From the NCBI GenBank assembly GCA_016861105.1, contig BOKS01000006.1:1-64000 (forward strand): a DNA stretch of 64,000 nt. The letters run 5' to 3'. Numbering within the stretch: the stretch's first letter is position 1; each line of letters opens with the position of its first letter. The notes under the pieces were generated by a model, which made no database searches, had not been told where the DNA came from, and saw only the letters and a list, made by a program, of their open reading frames with translations. Shown piece after piece: positions 8,202 to 16,904 of the stretch. Both the position numbers and the translations under genes were made by a program. The DNA is from Betaproteobacteria bacterium (GTDB lineage Bacteria; Pseudomonadota; Gammaproteobacteria; Burkholderiales; Casimicrobiaceae).

Positions 8202-9662
8202 TCACGTCGATCGCGGCGGAGGGTCGCCGGCGACGTCCACGGCGCGCCGGGCGATCGCCCGCGTCATGCCGCGGAAGATGAACAGGTGGAACGGCACCAG
8301 CGCATACCAGTAGAGGAGGCCCCAGAAACCGGCCGGGTGCCAGTACGCGGTCTCGGTGATCGTCGTGCCCTCGGGGCGGGGTTCGACCTCGAACTCGAGC
8401 ACGCCGGTGCCGGGGGCGCGCATGCCGAAGTGCAGCGTGAGGCGCCGCGGCGGCTCGATGGCGAGCACGGTCCAGTAGTCGATGACGTCGCCGAGGCGGA
8501 GCTCCGTCGGATGGCGCCGGCCGCGCGACAGGCCCGCGCCGCCCGCGGCCCAGTCGATCCACGCGCGCAGGCGCCACAGGACGTCGAGGTGGAAGTAGCC
8601 GGTGTCGCCGCCCATCGTCGCCAGCACCTTCCACACCGCTTCCGGCGGCGCCGGCGTCACCGCGCTGCCGCTCGCCTTCTTCGCGTAGTAGGCGTGGTCG
8701 TGGCGGAAGCCGCGGTACATGAAGGCGCCTTCGGTCCAGCGGGCTGCGACCGTGTTGCTGCGCTCGGCGTCCAGCGCCGCGGCGACCGCCTCGCGGAAGG
8801 GGAGCAGGCGCTGGGGGACGAGCGCGCGCAGTTCGGCATCGGACGCCGGGATGTCGTGGCGCAGGCCGCCGATGAGCGCGCGGCCGACGCGCGCCGGCAC
8901 CGTGGTGATCAGCCCCAGCCAGTACGAGGACAGCCGCGGCGAGAGGACCGGGACGCGCAGGATGCGCGGGCGCCGGCCGACGACCTCGCCGAACTGCCGC
9001 ATCATCTGCTCGTAGGAGAGGTACTCGGGCCCGCCGGCGTCGAGGATGCGCCCGCGCGCCTGCGGCAGGTCGGCCACGCGGATCAGGTACTCGATCAGGT
9101 TGGCGATCGCGATGGGCGACGAGCGCGACTGCACCCACCGCGGCGTGACCATGAACGGCAGGTGGAACACGAGGTCCCGCATCACCTCGTAGGCGGCGGA
9201 CCCGGGCCCGACGATGATGCCGGCGCGGATCTCGGTCACCGGGACGGGGCCGTCGCGCAGGCGGTCGCCGGTCTCCTTGCGCGAGACGAGGTGCTCGGAG
9301 TCGGCATCGCGCGGCACCAGCCCGCCCAGGTAGACGACGTGGCGCACGCCGCAGCGCGCCGCGGCAGTGGCGAAGTTCGACGCCGCCTGCCGGTCGAGAT
9401 CGCCGAAGCGCTTGCCGGCGGCCATCGAGTGCACGAGGTAGTAGGCCGTGTCGACGCCGCGCAGTGCCGCGTCGAGCGTCTGCGGGACGAGCGCGTCGGC
9501 CTCGACGAGCTCGACGCCGGTCCAGCCGCGCGCCTCGAGCACCTTGCGCTGGCGCGCCGCCGCGCGGACGCGCCGTCCGCGCGCGACCAGCGCGGGAACG
9601 AGGTGGCTGCCGACGTAGCCGCTGGCGCCGAAGACCAGGACGGTCCCGGGCGCGCCGGTCAC
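8202..9662 (-). CDS. NAD(P)-binding atypical SDR with C-terminal DUF2867 domain
   Basis: 486 residues. The N-terminal half is an NmrA/atypical short-chain dehydrogenase fold with the nucleotide-binding loop GASGYVG at 12-18. The C-terminal half, from about residue 320, resembles DUF2867, a START-like domain found after such SDRs. The C-terminus has a hydrophobic stretch (GLLYWYALVPFHLFIF) that may touch the membrane. The GTG start at 9662 overlaps the stop of the upstream DUF2279 gene (GTGA), so the two are probably one transcript. Substrate is unknown; related proteins are annotated only as epimerase-like oxidoreductases. Confidence 0.82.
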   Translation of the reverse strand: MTGAPGTVLVFGASGYVGSHLVPALVARGRRVRAAARQRKVLEARGWTGVELVEADALVPQTLDAALRGVDTAYYLVHSMAAGKRFGDLDRQAASNFATAAARCGVRHVVYLGGLVPRDADSEHLVSRKETGDRLRDGPVPVTEIRAGIIVGPGSAAYEVMRDLVFHLPFMVTPRWVQSRSSPIAIANLIEYLIRVADLPQARGRILDAGGPEYLSYEQMMRQFGEVVGRRPRILRVPVLSPRLSSYWLGLITTVPARVGRALIGGLRHDIPASDAELRALVPQRLLPFREAVAAALDAERSNTVAARWTEGAFMYRGFRHDHAYYAKKASGSAVTPAPPEAVWKVLATMGGDTGYFHLDVLWRLRAWIDWAAGGAGLSRGRRHPTELRLGDVIDYWTVLAIEPPRRLTLHFGMRAPGTGVLEFEVEPRPEGTTITETAYWHPAGFWGLLYWYALVPFHLFIFRGMTRAIARRAVDVAGDPPPRST

Positions 9663-10591
9663 AGCGTCGTCTTCGCGTACACGGCGGTCCCCGGGACCTG
9701 CCAGAGGTCGAAGAACACTTCGCTCGCCCGGCGGGCCGCGGGCCAGCGGCCGTCGCGGAAGGCCGTGTCATTCAGCAGCGCCGCGAGATTGAGCTGCAGC
9801 CCGACGTACACGCTGCGCTCGCGCGGCACCTCGGGTGGACTGTCGTAGCCGCGCGCGCCGTAGCCGACCGCGAACTCGAGGTAGCGCAGCACCGGCTTGT
9901 CGCGCAGCGCCGGCACGCCGGACGCCTTCAGCACCAGCAGGTAGCGCTGGCCCGCGTAGTCGCCGAAGGCGTCCCAGCCGTCCGACTCCGCGGACTGCCG
10001 GTAGTAGAGGCGGAAGTCGAGGAGGTCGTCGATCGCCGGGTCGCGCTCGCACCACCACGCGAAGGCCGTTCCCGCGACGTTCATCAGCGCGTCCTGGCCG
10101 CTGAACTTGTACTGCTTCGAGAACCCGTCGGCCACCTCCACGGCGGTCAGGGTTCCCAGCGTCGCCCAGAAGGCGAGGTCGCCCGCGGTCCTGCGATCGT
10201 TGTCGTAGCTCTGGAGAAGCGCCGAGACCACGCGTACGCCGAAGTAGCCGGCATAGGCGTGGCCGGCCTTGTCGGCCCCGCCGTACGGCGTGTCCTGGCC
10301 GAACCAGCCTTCGTCCTCGGTGCCGAACGATCCGGTGAACCCGTCCTCCCACCACTTGGCGAGTCCGTAGGCCGCGACGCCCGCGATGCCGCCGCCGACG
10401 ACGAGCGAGTTCGCAAGGCGCAGGTCCCGGGGCGCCGCGGCCGGGGTCTCCGCCGTCGGGCTGGCGGTCGCGAGCCTCGCCTGCGGCACCGGCCCGGGAA
10501 AGGCCGGGTCGGTGCCCGTTTGCGCGCGCGCGGTCGTCGCCAGGCTCACGCCGGCGAGGATAGCGAGGAACGCGGCAGCAGGCGCGCGCAT
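9659..10591 (-). CDS. DUF2279-like secreted/periplasmic protein
   Basis: 310 residues with a Sec signal peptide (hydrophobic core about 6-18, likely cleavage after ATTARA at residue 23). The mature part contains DKAGHAYAGYF and an AWWCERDP region typical of the YfiM/DUF2279 family, with likely amphipathic or membrane-associated helices. The family has no established biochemical role. The ATG at 10591 places the signal peptide correctly; the upstream in-frame extension is charged and not signal-like. It is the first gene of a two-gene unit with the SDR downstream. Confidence 0.75.
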   Translation of the reverse strand: MRAPAAAFLAILAGVSLATTARAQTGTDPAFPGPVPQARLATASPTAETPAAAPRDLRLANSLVVGGGIAGVAAYGLAKWWEDGFTGSFGTEDEGWFGQDTPYGGADKAGHAYAGYFGVRVVSALLQSYDNDRRTAGDLAFWATLGTLTAVEVADGFSKQYKFSGQDALMNVAGTAFAWWCERDPAIDDLLDFRLYYRQSAESDGWDAFGDYAGQRYLLVLKASGVPALRDKPVLRYLEFAVGYGARGYDSPPEVPRERSVYVGLQLNLAALLNDTAFRDGRWPAARRASEVFFDLWQVPGTAVYAKTTL

Positions 10592-10698
10592 CGGCTGGAC
10601 AAGCGCAGTGCCGTGACGGCACCGACCATCGCGATCCAACACCCAACGGGCGCGACGCGACGTGACGAAGGTCAAGCCGGCACGTCGCGTCGAGGATA

Positions 10699-12147
<1,449 letters not shown>

Positions 12148-12183
12148 GCCCGTCCACGCGACCGGCACGGGCGCCCCGGGGCG

Positions 12184-13590
12184 TCAGCGCACCGGCACGA
12201 ACGCCGAGGGCTGCTTCGCCCACAGGCGCAGCAGCAGGCGCGTGACGTCGAGGTCGAACGCCGGCCGCGGCGGCGCCTCGAGCAGCAGCGCAAGCTCGCC
12301 GTCGTCGCGCGCGGTGCCCAGCCAGCACCAGTCGCGCAGCACGTGCACCTCGACGCGCCCGCCGTCGGGCGCGGCCTCGCGCACCAGTGCCGCGCCCGGC
12401 CATGGCCAGCGCGGGATCGCTAGCGGGGCCAGCGCGGATCGCAGGCGCTCGTCGTGCGCCTGCGGCGTCTCGCTGCCTTCGCAGGCGCCCGCGCAGCGCC
12501 GCACCATGCGCCCGAAGCACGGGCCCTGCGCGCGGCGCTCGAGACCCAGCCGCCGCCAGCACAGCGCGTGGTCGCGGGCGAGCGCGACCAGCGTGTCGCG
12601 CATGGCGCGCTTCGTCGCGAACGGGCCGTAGCCGGCGATCGCATCCGTCTCGCCGAGCGCCGCGGCGGCGACTAACGCAGGCGCGCCGTCCTCGCCGAGG
12701 CGCATCAGCCCGGCCCCGGCCTTGCGCCGCAGGGCCCGGTTGTGCGCCGGCATCAGCGTCTTGACCAGCATCGACTCGCGCAGCAGCGCGCCGAGTTCGC
12801 CTGCCGTGGGCTGCACCTCGATGCGACGGATCTCCGCGGAGAGCCGCTGGTCGGTCTCGCTGCGCCAGTCGCCGCTGAAGTGTGCGGCGACGCGCTCGCG
12901 CAGGCCGCGGCTCTTGCCGACGTAGAGCGGCAGCGGGTTGTCGCCGTAGAACAGGTAGACGCCGGGGCCCTCGGGAATGCCGTCGAGGACGTCCACCGGC
13001 AGCTGCGGCGGCAGGCTCGGCGTGCGCAGCAGGCGGCGCACGGCGGCCTCGATCGCCTCCTCCGGATGCGTCGCGTAGAGGGCCTGCACGAAGCGCCACA
13101 CGGCGCGCGCGTCGCCCAGCGCGCGATGCCGGTCCGGGCAGCCGAGTGCATGGCGTTCCACGATGGCGTCGAGCCCGTGCGACCGCTCGAGCGGGTGCAG
13201 GCGGCGCGACAGGCGCACCGTGCACAGCACCTTCGCGGCGAACGTGCGGCCCGTGCGCGCGAACTCGTGCTTGAGGAAGCCGTAGTCGAAGCGCGCGTTG
13301 TGGGCGACGAACAGCGCGCCGTCGAGGCGGCGCGCGACCTCGTCCGCCACGGCCGGGAACGTCGGGGCGCGGCGCACCATCGCGTCGGTGATGCCCGTGA
13401 GCGCCTGGATGGCGGGGGGAATCGGCACGCCGGGGTCGACCAGCGAAGACCACTCGTCGGCGCGCGGCGCGCCGCCGCCGGGATCGGCGTCGACGCGCAC
13501 GATGCCGATCTCGGTCACGCGGTCGCCGGCGGCGCGCGTCCCGGTGGTCTCCAGATCGACAAACGCGACGGCGGGGGCGAAGAGTCGCAC
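12184..13590 (-). CDS. DnaQ-like 3'-5' exonuclease fused to a GIY-YIG (Cho/UvrC-type) nuclease
   Basis: 468 residues. The N-terminal DEDDh exonuclease has Asp12 and Glu14 (VDLETTG), Asp102 (HNARFDYG), His155 and Asp160. From about residue 205 there is a GIY-YIG domain: GVYLFYG at 210-216, YVGKS at 223-227, Arg231 and a downstream Glu near 272. The rest resembles the tail of Cho-type proteins. E. coli Cho is an SOS-induced endonuclease, so this fusion is likely a repair enzyme. The GTG at 13590 lies only 2 bp from the 8-bp duplication of the insertion element at 13601. The native promoter region has therefore been pushed 2.1 kb away, and the gene now depends on promoters inside or beyond the element. 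Confidence 0.87.
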   Translation of the reverse strand: MRLFAPAVAFVDLETTGTRAAGDRVTEIGIVRVDADPGGGAPRADEWSSLVDPGVPIPPAIQALTGITDAMVRRAPTFPAVADEVARRLDGALFVAHNARFDYGFLKHEFARTGRTFAAKVLCTVRLSRRLHPLERSHGLDAIVERHALGCPDRHRALGDARAVWRFVQALYATHPEEAIEAAVRRLLRTPSLPPQLPVDVLDGIPEGPGVYLFYGDNPLPLYVGKSRGLRERVAAHFSGDWRSETDQRLSAEIRRIEVQPTAGELGALLRESMLVKTLMPAHNRALRRKAGAGLMRLGEDGAPALVAAAALGETDAIAGYGPFATKRAMRDTLVALARDHALCWRRLGLERRAQGPCFGRMVRRCAGACEGSETPQAHDERLRSALAPLAIPRWPWPGAALVREAAPDGGRVEVHVLRDWCWLGTARDDGELALLLEAPPRPAFDLDVTRLLLRLWAKQPSAFVPVR

Positions 13591-13592
13591 CG

Positions 13593-13600
13593 GACCCCTT
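13593..13600. repeat. target-site duplication, left copy (GACCCCTT)
   Basis: An exact 8-bp direct repeat of 15704-15711 bounding the insertion element. Eight base pairs is the usual duplication length of IS1595-family elements. Confidence 0.8.
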
Positions 13601-13607
13601 GGGCAAT

Positions 13608-13626
13608 ATTATACTTGACGTACCCA
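13608..13626 (+). repeat. left terminal inverted repeat core
   Basis: Nineteen bases beginning ATTATACTTGACG and ending TACCCA. They match the reverse complement of 15680-15698 at 18 of 19 positions. The outward -35 hexamer of the transposase promoter lies inside this repeat. Confidence 0.8.
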
Positions 13627-13643
13627 CGAAACCGGCCTATAGT
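13615..13643 (+). promoter_or_regulatory. sigma-70-type promoter of the transposase
   Basis: TTGACG at 13615-13620 and TATAGT at 13638-13643 with an exact 17-bp spacer. Transcription would begin near 13650, just before the GGGAG ribosome site at 13655-13659 and the ATG at 13666. The -35 box is inside the terminal repeat. Confidence 0.6.
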
Positions 13644-13665
13644 GATTCCATACAGGGAGATGCAC

Positions 13666-14595
13666 ATGGCCGACTCCATTCTTTCCGCCGACTACTTCCA
13701 CAACGAGGAAGCCGCCTACCGGTTCGTCGAATCCAGAATCTGGCCAAGCGGCCCGGTCTGCCCGCACTGCGGCGGCGTCGAGCGCAACAGTCTCATGGGC
13801 GGCAAGTCCACTAGGATTGGCACCTACAAGTGCTACGACTGCCGTAAGCCTTTCACGGTCAAGGTCGGGACGATCTTTGAATCGAGCCACATCCCGCTGC
13901 GTCTTTGGCTGCAAGCGATCTTCCTGATCGCGTCCAGCAAGAAGGGAATCAGCGCGAACCAGCTCCACCGCACGCTTGGCGTGACGCTCAAATCGGCGTG
14001 GTTTCTCTCGCACCGAATCCGCGAAGCGATGAAGTCCGGCGGTGGGTCGCTCTTTGGGCAAAGCGGTGGCGCGGTTGAGATCGACGAGACCTACATCGGC
14101 CATGCAAAGCCGCGCAAGAGCGGGCATCGCGGTGGGCACCATAAGCAAAAGGTTGTATCGCTGATCGACCGCAGCAGTGGGCGCTCCAAGAGCGTGGTTG
14201 TCGATCACGTCAACATGAAGACGCTTGCGCCGATCTTGCAATCGACCATTTCTCGCAACGCGCACGCGATGACCGACGACGGATCGTGGTACTCGCCGCT
14301 TTCGCTCATGTTTGCTAAGCACGATGTGGTCCGTCACGTTGACGGCGAATACGTTCGCGCCTCGGATCGTTCCGTGCATACCAACACGGTCGAAGGATTC
14401 TTCTCCGTGTTCAAGCGCGGAATGAAGGGCGTCTACCAGCATTGCGGGCACCATCATCTGAACCGCTATCTCGTCGAGTTCGATTTCCGCTACAGCAATC
14501 GTGCGAAGCTCGGCGTCAACGACGCGCAACGCGCCGACCTGCTGCTGCGCGGCGTGCCCGGAAAGCGGTTGACGTATAAGACAGTTGTGCACTGA
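13666..14595 (+). CDS. IS1595-family transposase (ISXO2-like)
   Basis: 309 residues. An N-terminal zinc ribbon (CPHC near residue 30 and CYDC near 55) is followed by an ISXO2-like catalytic domain. Its conserved acidic residues sit in VEIDETYIG (about 140) and AMTDDGSWY (about 202), and the HTNTVEGFFSVFKRG segment (about 240) is typical of the family. A GGGAG site lies 6 bp upstream of this ATG; an alternative ATG at 13660 is too close to it. The gene is intact and the element looks recently active, because the target duplication is still exact. Codon use is less GC-biased than that of neighbours. Confidence 0.93.
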   Translation: MADSILSADYFHNEEAAYRFVESRIWPSGPVCPHCGGVERNSLMGGKSTRIGTYKCYDCRKPFTVKVGTIFESSHIPLRLWLQAIFLIASSKKGISANQLHRTLGVTLKSAWFLSHRIREAMKSGGGSLFGQSGGAVEIDETYIGHAKPRKSGHRGGHHKQKVVSLIDRSSGRSKSVVVDHVNMKTLAPILQSTISRNAHAMTDDGSWYSPLSLMFAKHDVVRHVDGEYVRASDRSVHTNTVEGFFSVFKRGMKGVYQHCGHHHLNRYLVEFDFRYSNRAKLGVNDAQRADLLLRGVPGKRLTYKTVVH

Positions 14596-14621
14596 GGAGC
14601 CGCATCGCAACAGGAGAAAAC

Positions 14622-14783
14622 GTGACCAAGAAACCTAAGCCGCCTCCGGATGATCCGGAGGAGTCCGCTCGCTTCATGCAACTGGCCGAGACAATCGGAC
14701 TAGAAAAGCCCGGAAGTGCATTTAGGCGCGCCGTCAAAAAGCTATTTGCTAAGAAGCAGAGTCGTAGGCGAAGTGGCGAATGA
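14622..14783 (+). CDS. small basic passenger protein of the insertion element
   Basis: 53 residues beginning MTKKPKPPPDDPEE (GTG start, AGGAG about 6 bp upstream) and ending in a Lys/Arg-rich tail. It lies 26 bp after the transposase and stops 2 bp before the converging DUF3800 gene. Small proteins starting with a similar KKPKPPDDPE-type stretch recur beside IS1595-type transposases, from memory; the role is unknown. A short acidic N-terminus followed by a basic C-terminus would suit a protein- or DNA-binding accessory factor, but this is a guess. Confidence 0.7.
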   Translation: MTKKPKPPPDDPEESARFMQLAETIGLEKPGSAFRRAVKKLFAKKQSRRRSGE

Positions 14784-14785
14784 GA

Positions 14786-15670
14786 TCAATCCATGCGGAG
14801 CACAGCATCGACCTCCTCATGCGAACGCGCCAGGATGAGGGCCGACAACTTTCTAAAAAACCTAGCCAATGGTTCGCCGCTTGCGTGAATCGCGCCTCGC
14901 CCGCGCACGTCGGAGCGGTAGCCCGGCTTCCCATCGACGACACATTGATCACCCATGAGCGCGATCAATGAAGGACGCACGGGTTGCTCAGCCCGAACCC
15001 GGTCAATATGCTTTCCCCACTCCCACGCCACTAGGTCCGCCGCATCAAATAGGGGCGCATCCGCTTTGTCCACGAACGCGTCCGACCCATAGCAATACGC
15101 GTGTCGCAGACGTTCGTAGTCCGGATTGTTGAGAGTTTCTAGAAAGCGCCGCGATGCGCCTTGGAATCTGTCGCCACGCTCGAACCAGTACTGGACTCGC
15201 TGACCGTCCCCGAGTATTCCGCCAAGCGCCATCATGGTCCAATGCAAGCCGCAGTTGTACGAGCTTCGCGCGCTATCGATAATTTGATGCGAATCGAACT
15301 CTGGTCCCTTTGGCCTAAGTCGTTCCACTTCGTCAACGTCGCATGAAACAGCCACCACGACAGAGGCGTAGCGGTTGATTATCTGTACGGCCGCCTTACA
15401 GTACCGTCCCGCGTCCTCCGCGGTAATCCCATCGAACTCTCCCTTTCTGGCGTGCAAGTCGGCCATGTGAAGTCGTCGGCCATCAAACGCTGACCTCCAT
15501 TCGCGGTCTGCTTTCTTTGCTCTATCGACTCCGAAGGCAACGCCAGCAACGGAGAACACTCCGCTGTCACGTTGACTTGCATCGAAGTAGGCCCGGAGCA
15601 TTAAGATCGTGCCGTCTTCCCACGGCATTGCAGCGTCCACTAGCTCCAAAAAATCAGCCGGGCCGCTCAT
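14786..15670 (-). CDS. DUF3800 domain protein, passenger of the insertion element
   Basis: 294 residues. The N-terminal AYFDASQRDSGVFSVAGVA stretch (about 27-45) matches the start of the DUF3800 family, whose proteins are thought to have an RNase H-like fold with an Asp in the first strand. LIALMGDQCVVDGK near the C-terminus may supply another acidic residue. DUF3800 genes are frequent on mobile DNA and near defence genes; their function is unproven. It is transcribed toward the transposase gene and lies wholly inside the element. The start at 15670 is the first ATG; starts at MPWEDG or MLRAYF are also possible. Confidence 0.75.
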   Translation of the reverse strand: MSGPADFLELVDAAMPWEDGTILMLRAYFDASQRDSGVFSVAGVAFGVDRAKKADREWRSAFDGRRLHMADLHARKGEFDGITAEDAGRYCKAAVQIINRYASVVVAVSCDVDEVERLRPKGPEFDSHQIIDSARSSYNCGLHWTMMALGGILGDGQRVQYWFERGDRFQGASRRFLETLNNPDYERLRHAYCYGSDAFVDKADAPLFDAADLVAWEWGKHIDRVRAEQPVRPSLIALMGDQCVVDGKPGYRSDVRGRGAIHASGEPLARFFRKLSALILARSHEEVDAVLRMD

Positions 15671-15679
15671 TTCGGCCCT

Positions 15680-15698
15680 TGGGTACGGCAAGTATAAT
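15680..15698 (-). repeat. right terminal inverted repeat core
   Basis: Reverse complement of 13608-13626 with one mismatch. It lies just upstream of the DUF3800 start and may contribute to its promoter. Confidence 0.8.
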
Positions 15699-15703
15699 TT
15701 AGC

Positions 15704-15711
15704 GACCCCTT
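15704..15711. repeat. target-site duplication, right copy (GACCCCTT)
   Basis: Exact repeat of 13593-13600. Its last two bases form the first two bases of the TTGACA box of the LexA-like promoter, so that promoter survived the insertion. Confidence 0.8.
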
Positions 15712-15739
15712 GACACTGCGAACGTTCGTTCGCTATGGT
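15710..15739 (+). promoter_or_regulatory. sigma-70 promoter of the LexA-like gene
   Basis: A consensus -35 TTGACA (15710-15715) and a -10 TATGGT (15734-15739) with an 18-bp spacer. The predicted start of transcription falls at about 15746, on the ATG itself, so the mRNA would be leaderless. No ribosome site is visible before the ATG. Operator box 1 fills most of the spacer. Confidence 0.65.
15719..15732. promoter_or_regulatory. SOS-type operator box 1 (CGAAC-N4-GTTCG)
   Basis: CGAACGTTCGTTCG fits the CGAAC-N4-GTTCG pattern known for LexA of Gram-positive bacteria rather than the CTG-N10-CAG pattern usual in proteobacteria. It lies between the -35 and -10 boxes, the ideal place for repression. 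Confidence 0.6.
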
Positions 15740-15745
15740 ACACGA

Positions 15746-16321
15746 ATGGCGAACGATCGTTCCTACCTCGCGCTGCTGCAGGACTACTACGCGCGGCACC
15801 GCGCGCTGCCGTCGTACGCGTCGATCGGACAGCTGCTGGGATTGCGGTCGAAGTCGTCGGTGGCCGCCCTGGTGGCGCGGCTCAAGCTCGCGGGCCTGCT
15901 CGAGTCCACGCCCGACAAGCGACTCGCGCCGACGAAGCGCTTCTTCGCTCGCCCGCTCGCTGCGCAGCCCGTGCGCGCCGGCCTCCCGGAGGCCGCCGAC
16001 GACGCGGACGCCGAGGCCCTCACCATCGACGACTACCTGATCGAGCGGCCGTCCGAGACGGTGCTGATCCGCGTGAAGGGCGACTCCATGGTCGAGGCGG
16101 GCATCCTCGACGGCGACCTCGTCGTCGTCGAGAAGCGCCACGACGCGCGCCGCGGGGAGATCGTCGTCGCCATCGTCGACAACCAGTTCACGCTCAAGCG
16201 GCTCGACGTCGAGCGCGGCGAGTTCGTCCTGCGCGCCGAGAACAAGGCCTACGCCCCCATCCGCCCGCAAGGCGCGCTCGAGATCTTCGGCGTGATGGTC
16301 GGGCTCGTGCGCAAGCTCTGA
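15746..16321 (+). CDS. LexA-like S24 family self-cleaving transcriptional repressor
   Basis: 191 residues. A LexA-type winged helix at about 1-65 (SYASIGQLLGLRSKSSVAAL) is followed by a linker with an Ala-Gly cleavage site (Ala78-Gly79, VRAGLPEAA). The S24 peptidase domain has Ser114 (KGDSMVEAG) and Lys151 (FTLKRL). It should repress target genes until RecA filaments trigger self-cleavage. It may be the main LexA or a LexA2-type paralogue; the unusual operator sequence favours a distinct regulon. The start is fixed by the promoter and by domain length. Its neighbour before the insertion was the DnaQ/GIY-YIG nuclease, a plausible SOS target. Confidence 0.88.
   Translation: MANDRSYLALLQDYYARHRALPSYASIGQLLGLRSKSSVAALVARLKLAGLLESTPDKRLAPTKRFFARPLAAQPVRAGLPEAADDADAEALTIDDYLIERPSETVLIRVKGDSMVEAGILDGDLVVVEKRHDARRGEIVVAIVDNQFTLKRLDVERGEFVLRAENKAYAPIRPQGALEIFGVMVGLVRKL
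15750..15763. promoter_or_regulatory. SOS-type operator box 2 inside the coding start
   Basis: CGAAC-GATC-GTTCC, with a perfect 12-bp inner palindrome, covers codons 2-6 of the LexA-like gene. Its centre is 31 bp from that of box 1, about three helical turns, which would let two dimers bind on one face. Confidence 0.5.
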
Positions 16322-16354
16322 CCCTGTCCGGCGGGGCCGCCGCGACGCACGTCG

Positions 16355-16786
16355 CTACCAGGTCAGGCCGACCTTCTGGTGGCCGCGGCCCACGTCGACC
16401 TGGCTGCTGCGGACGCGGCCTTCGTACACCGCCTCGATCGTGTAGCGACCCGGCGCCAGCCGCGCCAGCACGATCGGCTCGGCCGACGGCAGCGACAGCA
16501 CCGTGCGGCCCTGCTCGTCGCGCATGGTCAGCGCGACGTCGGCAGCGAAGGCGGTGCCGGCGCCGGTCGTCGTCGCGAACACGATCTCGAGCGAATACGA
16601 GGCCGCCCGCGCGCGAAGGTAGTCGGCGTCCTCCTTGCTGATGCCGCCGGTCACGAACTCGGCCGCGGCGGCGGGTGCGAGCGGCGCGTCCTCGCGGCCC
16701 CCCTCGGGCGCGGCGAAGGCCGGCGCCGCGAGCAGCGTGGCCAGCAGCGCGCAGAGCGCGCCCCGTCCGGCACCCGTCACGTTCAT
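16355..16786 (-). CDS. secreted protein with carboxypeptidase-regulatory-like (Ig-type) domain
   Basis: 143 residues with a Sec signal peptide (cleavage probably after APAFA, residue 25). A small beta-sandwich containing LARLAPGRYTIEAVYEG (about 106-122) follows, as in carboxypeptidase-regulatory or CNA-B-like domains. It ends KVGLTW. It is probably a periplasmic accessory protein of unknown function. An AGGGAG site precedes the ATG at 16786. It converges with the LexA-like gene and is about 120 bp downstream of the molybdopterin enzyme on the same strand; co-transcription is possible but not shown. Confidence 0.65.
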   Translation of the reverse strand: MNVTGAGRGALCALLATLLAAPAFAAPEGGREDAPLAPAAAAEFVTGGISKEDADYLRARAASYSLEIVFATTTGAGTAFAADVALTMRDEQGRTVLSLPSAEPIVLARLAPGRYTIEAVYEGRVRSSQVDVGRGHQKVGLTW

Positions 16787-16904
16787 CGTGGGCTCCCTGC
16801 GATGCGCCCGGAGGGCGAGCGTGCCACGGTAGCCGGCGCCGCGCCCGGCGACGATCGGCGGCGCGGAGCCGTGCGCATCGGACGGACACCGACACGCCGG
16901 CCGG

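Larger units (their letters stand above)
13601..15703 (+). mobile_element. IS1595-family element with passenger genes (about 2.1 kb)
   Basis: The element is bounded by 8-bp GACCCCTT duplications. Near each end is a 19-bp inverted repeat, at 13608-13626 and 15680-15698, with one mismatch. The outermost 5-7 bases differ between ends, so the exact tips are less certain than the duplication. It holds a transposase (13666-14595), a small protein (14622-14783) and an opposite-strand DUF3800 gene (14786-15670). Base composition is visibly less GC-rich than the flanks. IS1595-family elements are known to carry passenger genes. It inserted between the divergent DnaQ/GIY-YIG gene and the LexA-like gene; the duplicated bases regenerate the TT of the repressor's -35 box. 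Confidence 0.85.

Noticed and set aside
12148-12183. Inverted GC bases between the convergent M20 peptidase and nuclease genes
   Set aside because: The repeat has no loop and no T-tract, so it is not a credible terminator.
13660-13665. Earlier ATG for the transposase
   Set aside because: It directly abuts the GGGAG ribosome site; the ATG at 13666 has correct spacing.
16810-16826. TGGCACG on the minus strand ahead of the secreted protein gene at 16786
   Set aside because: The -24 part fits but the -12 GC is missing at the right distance.
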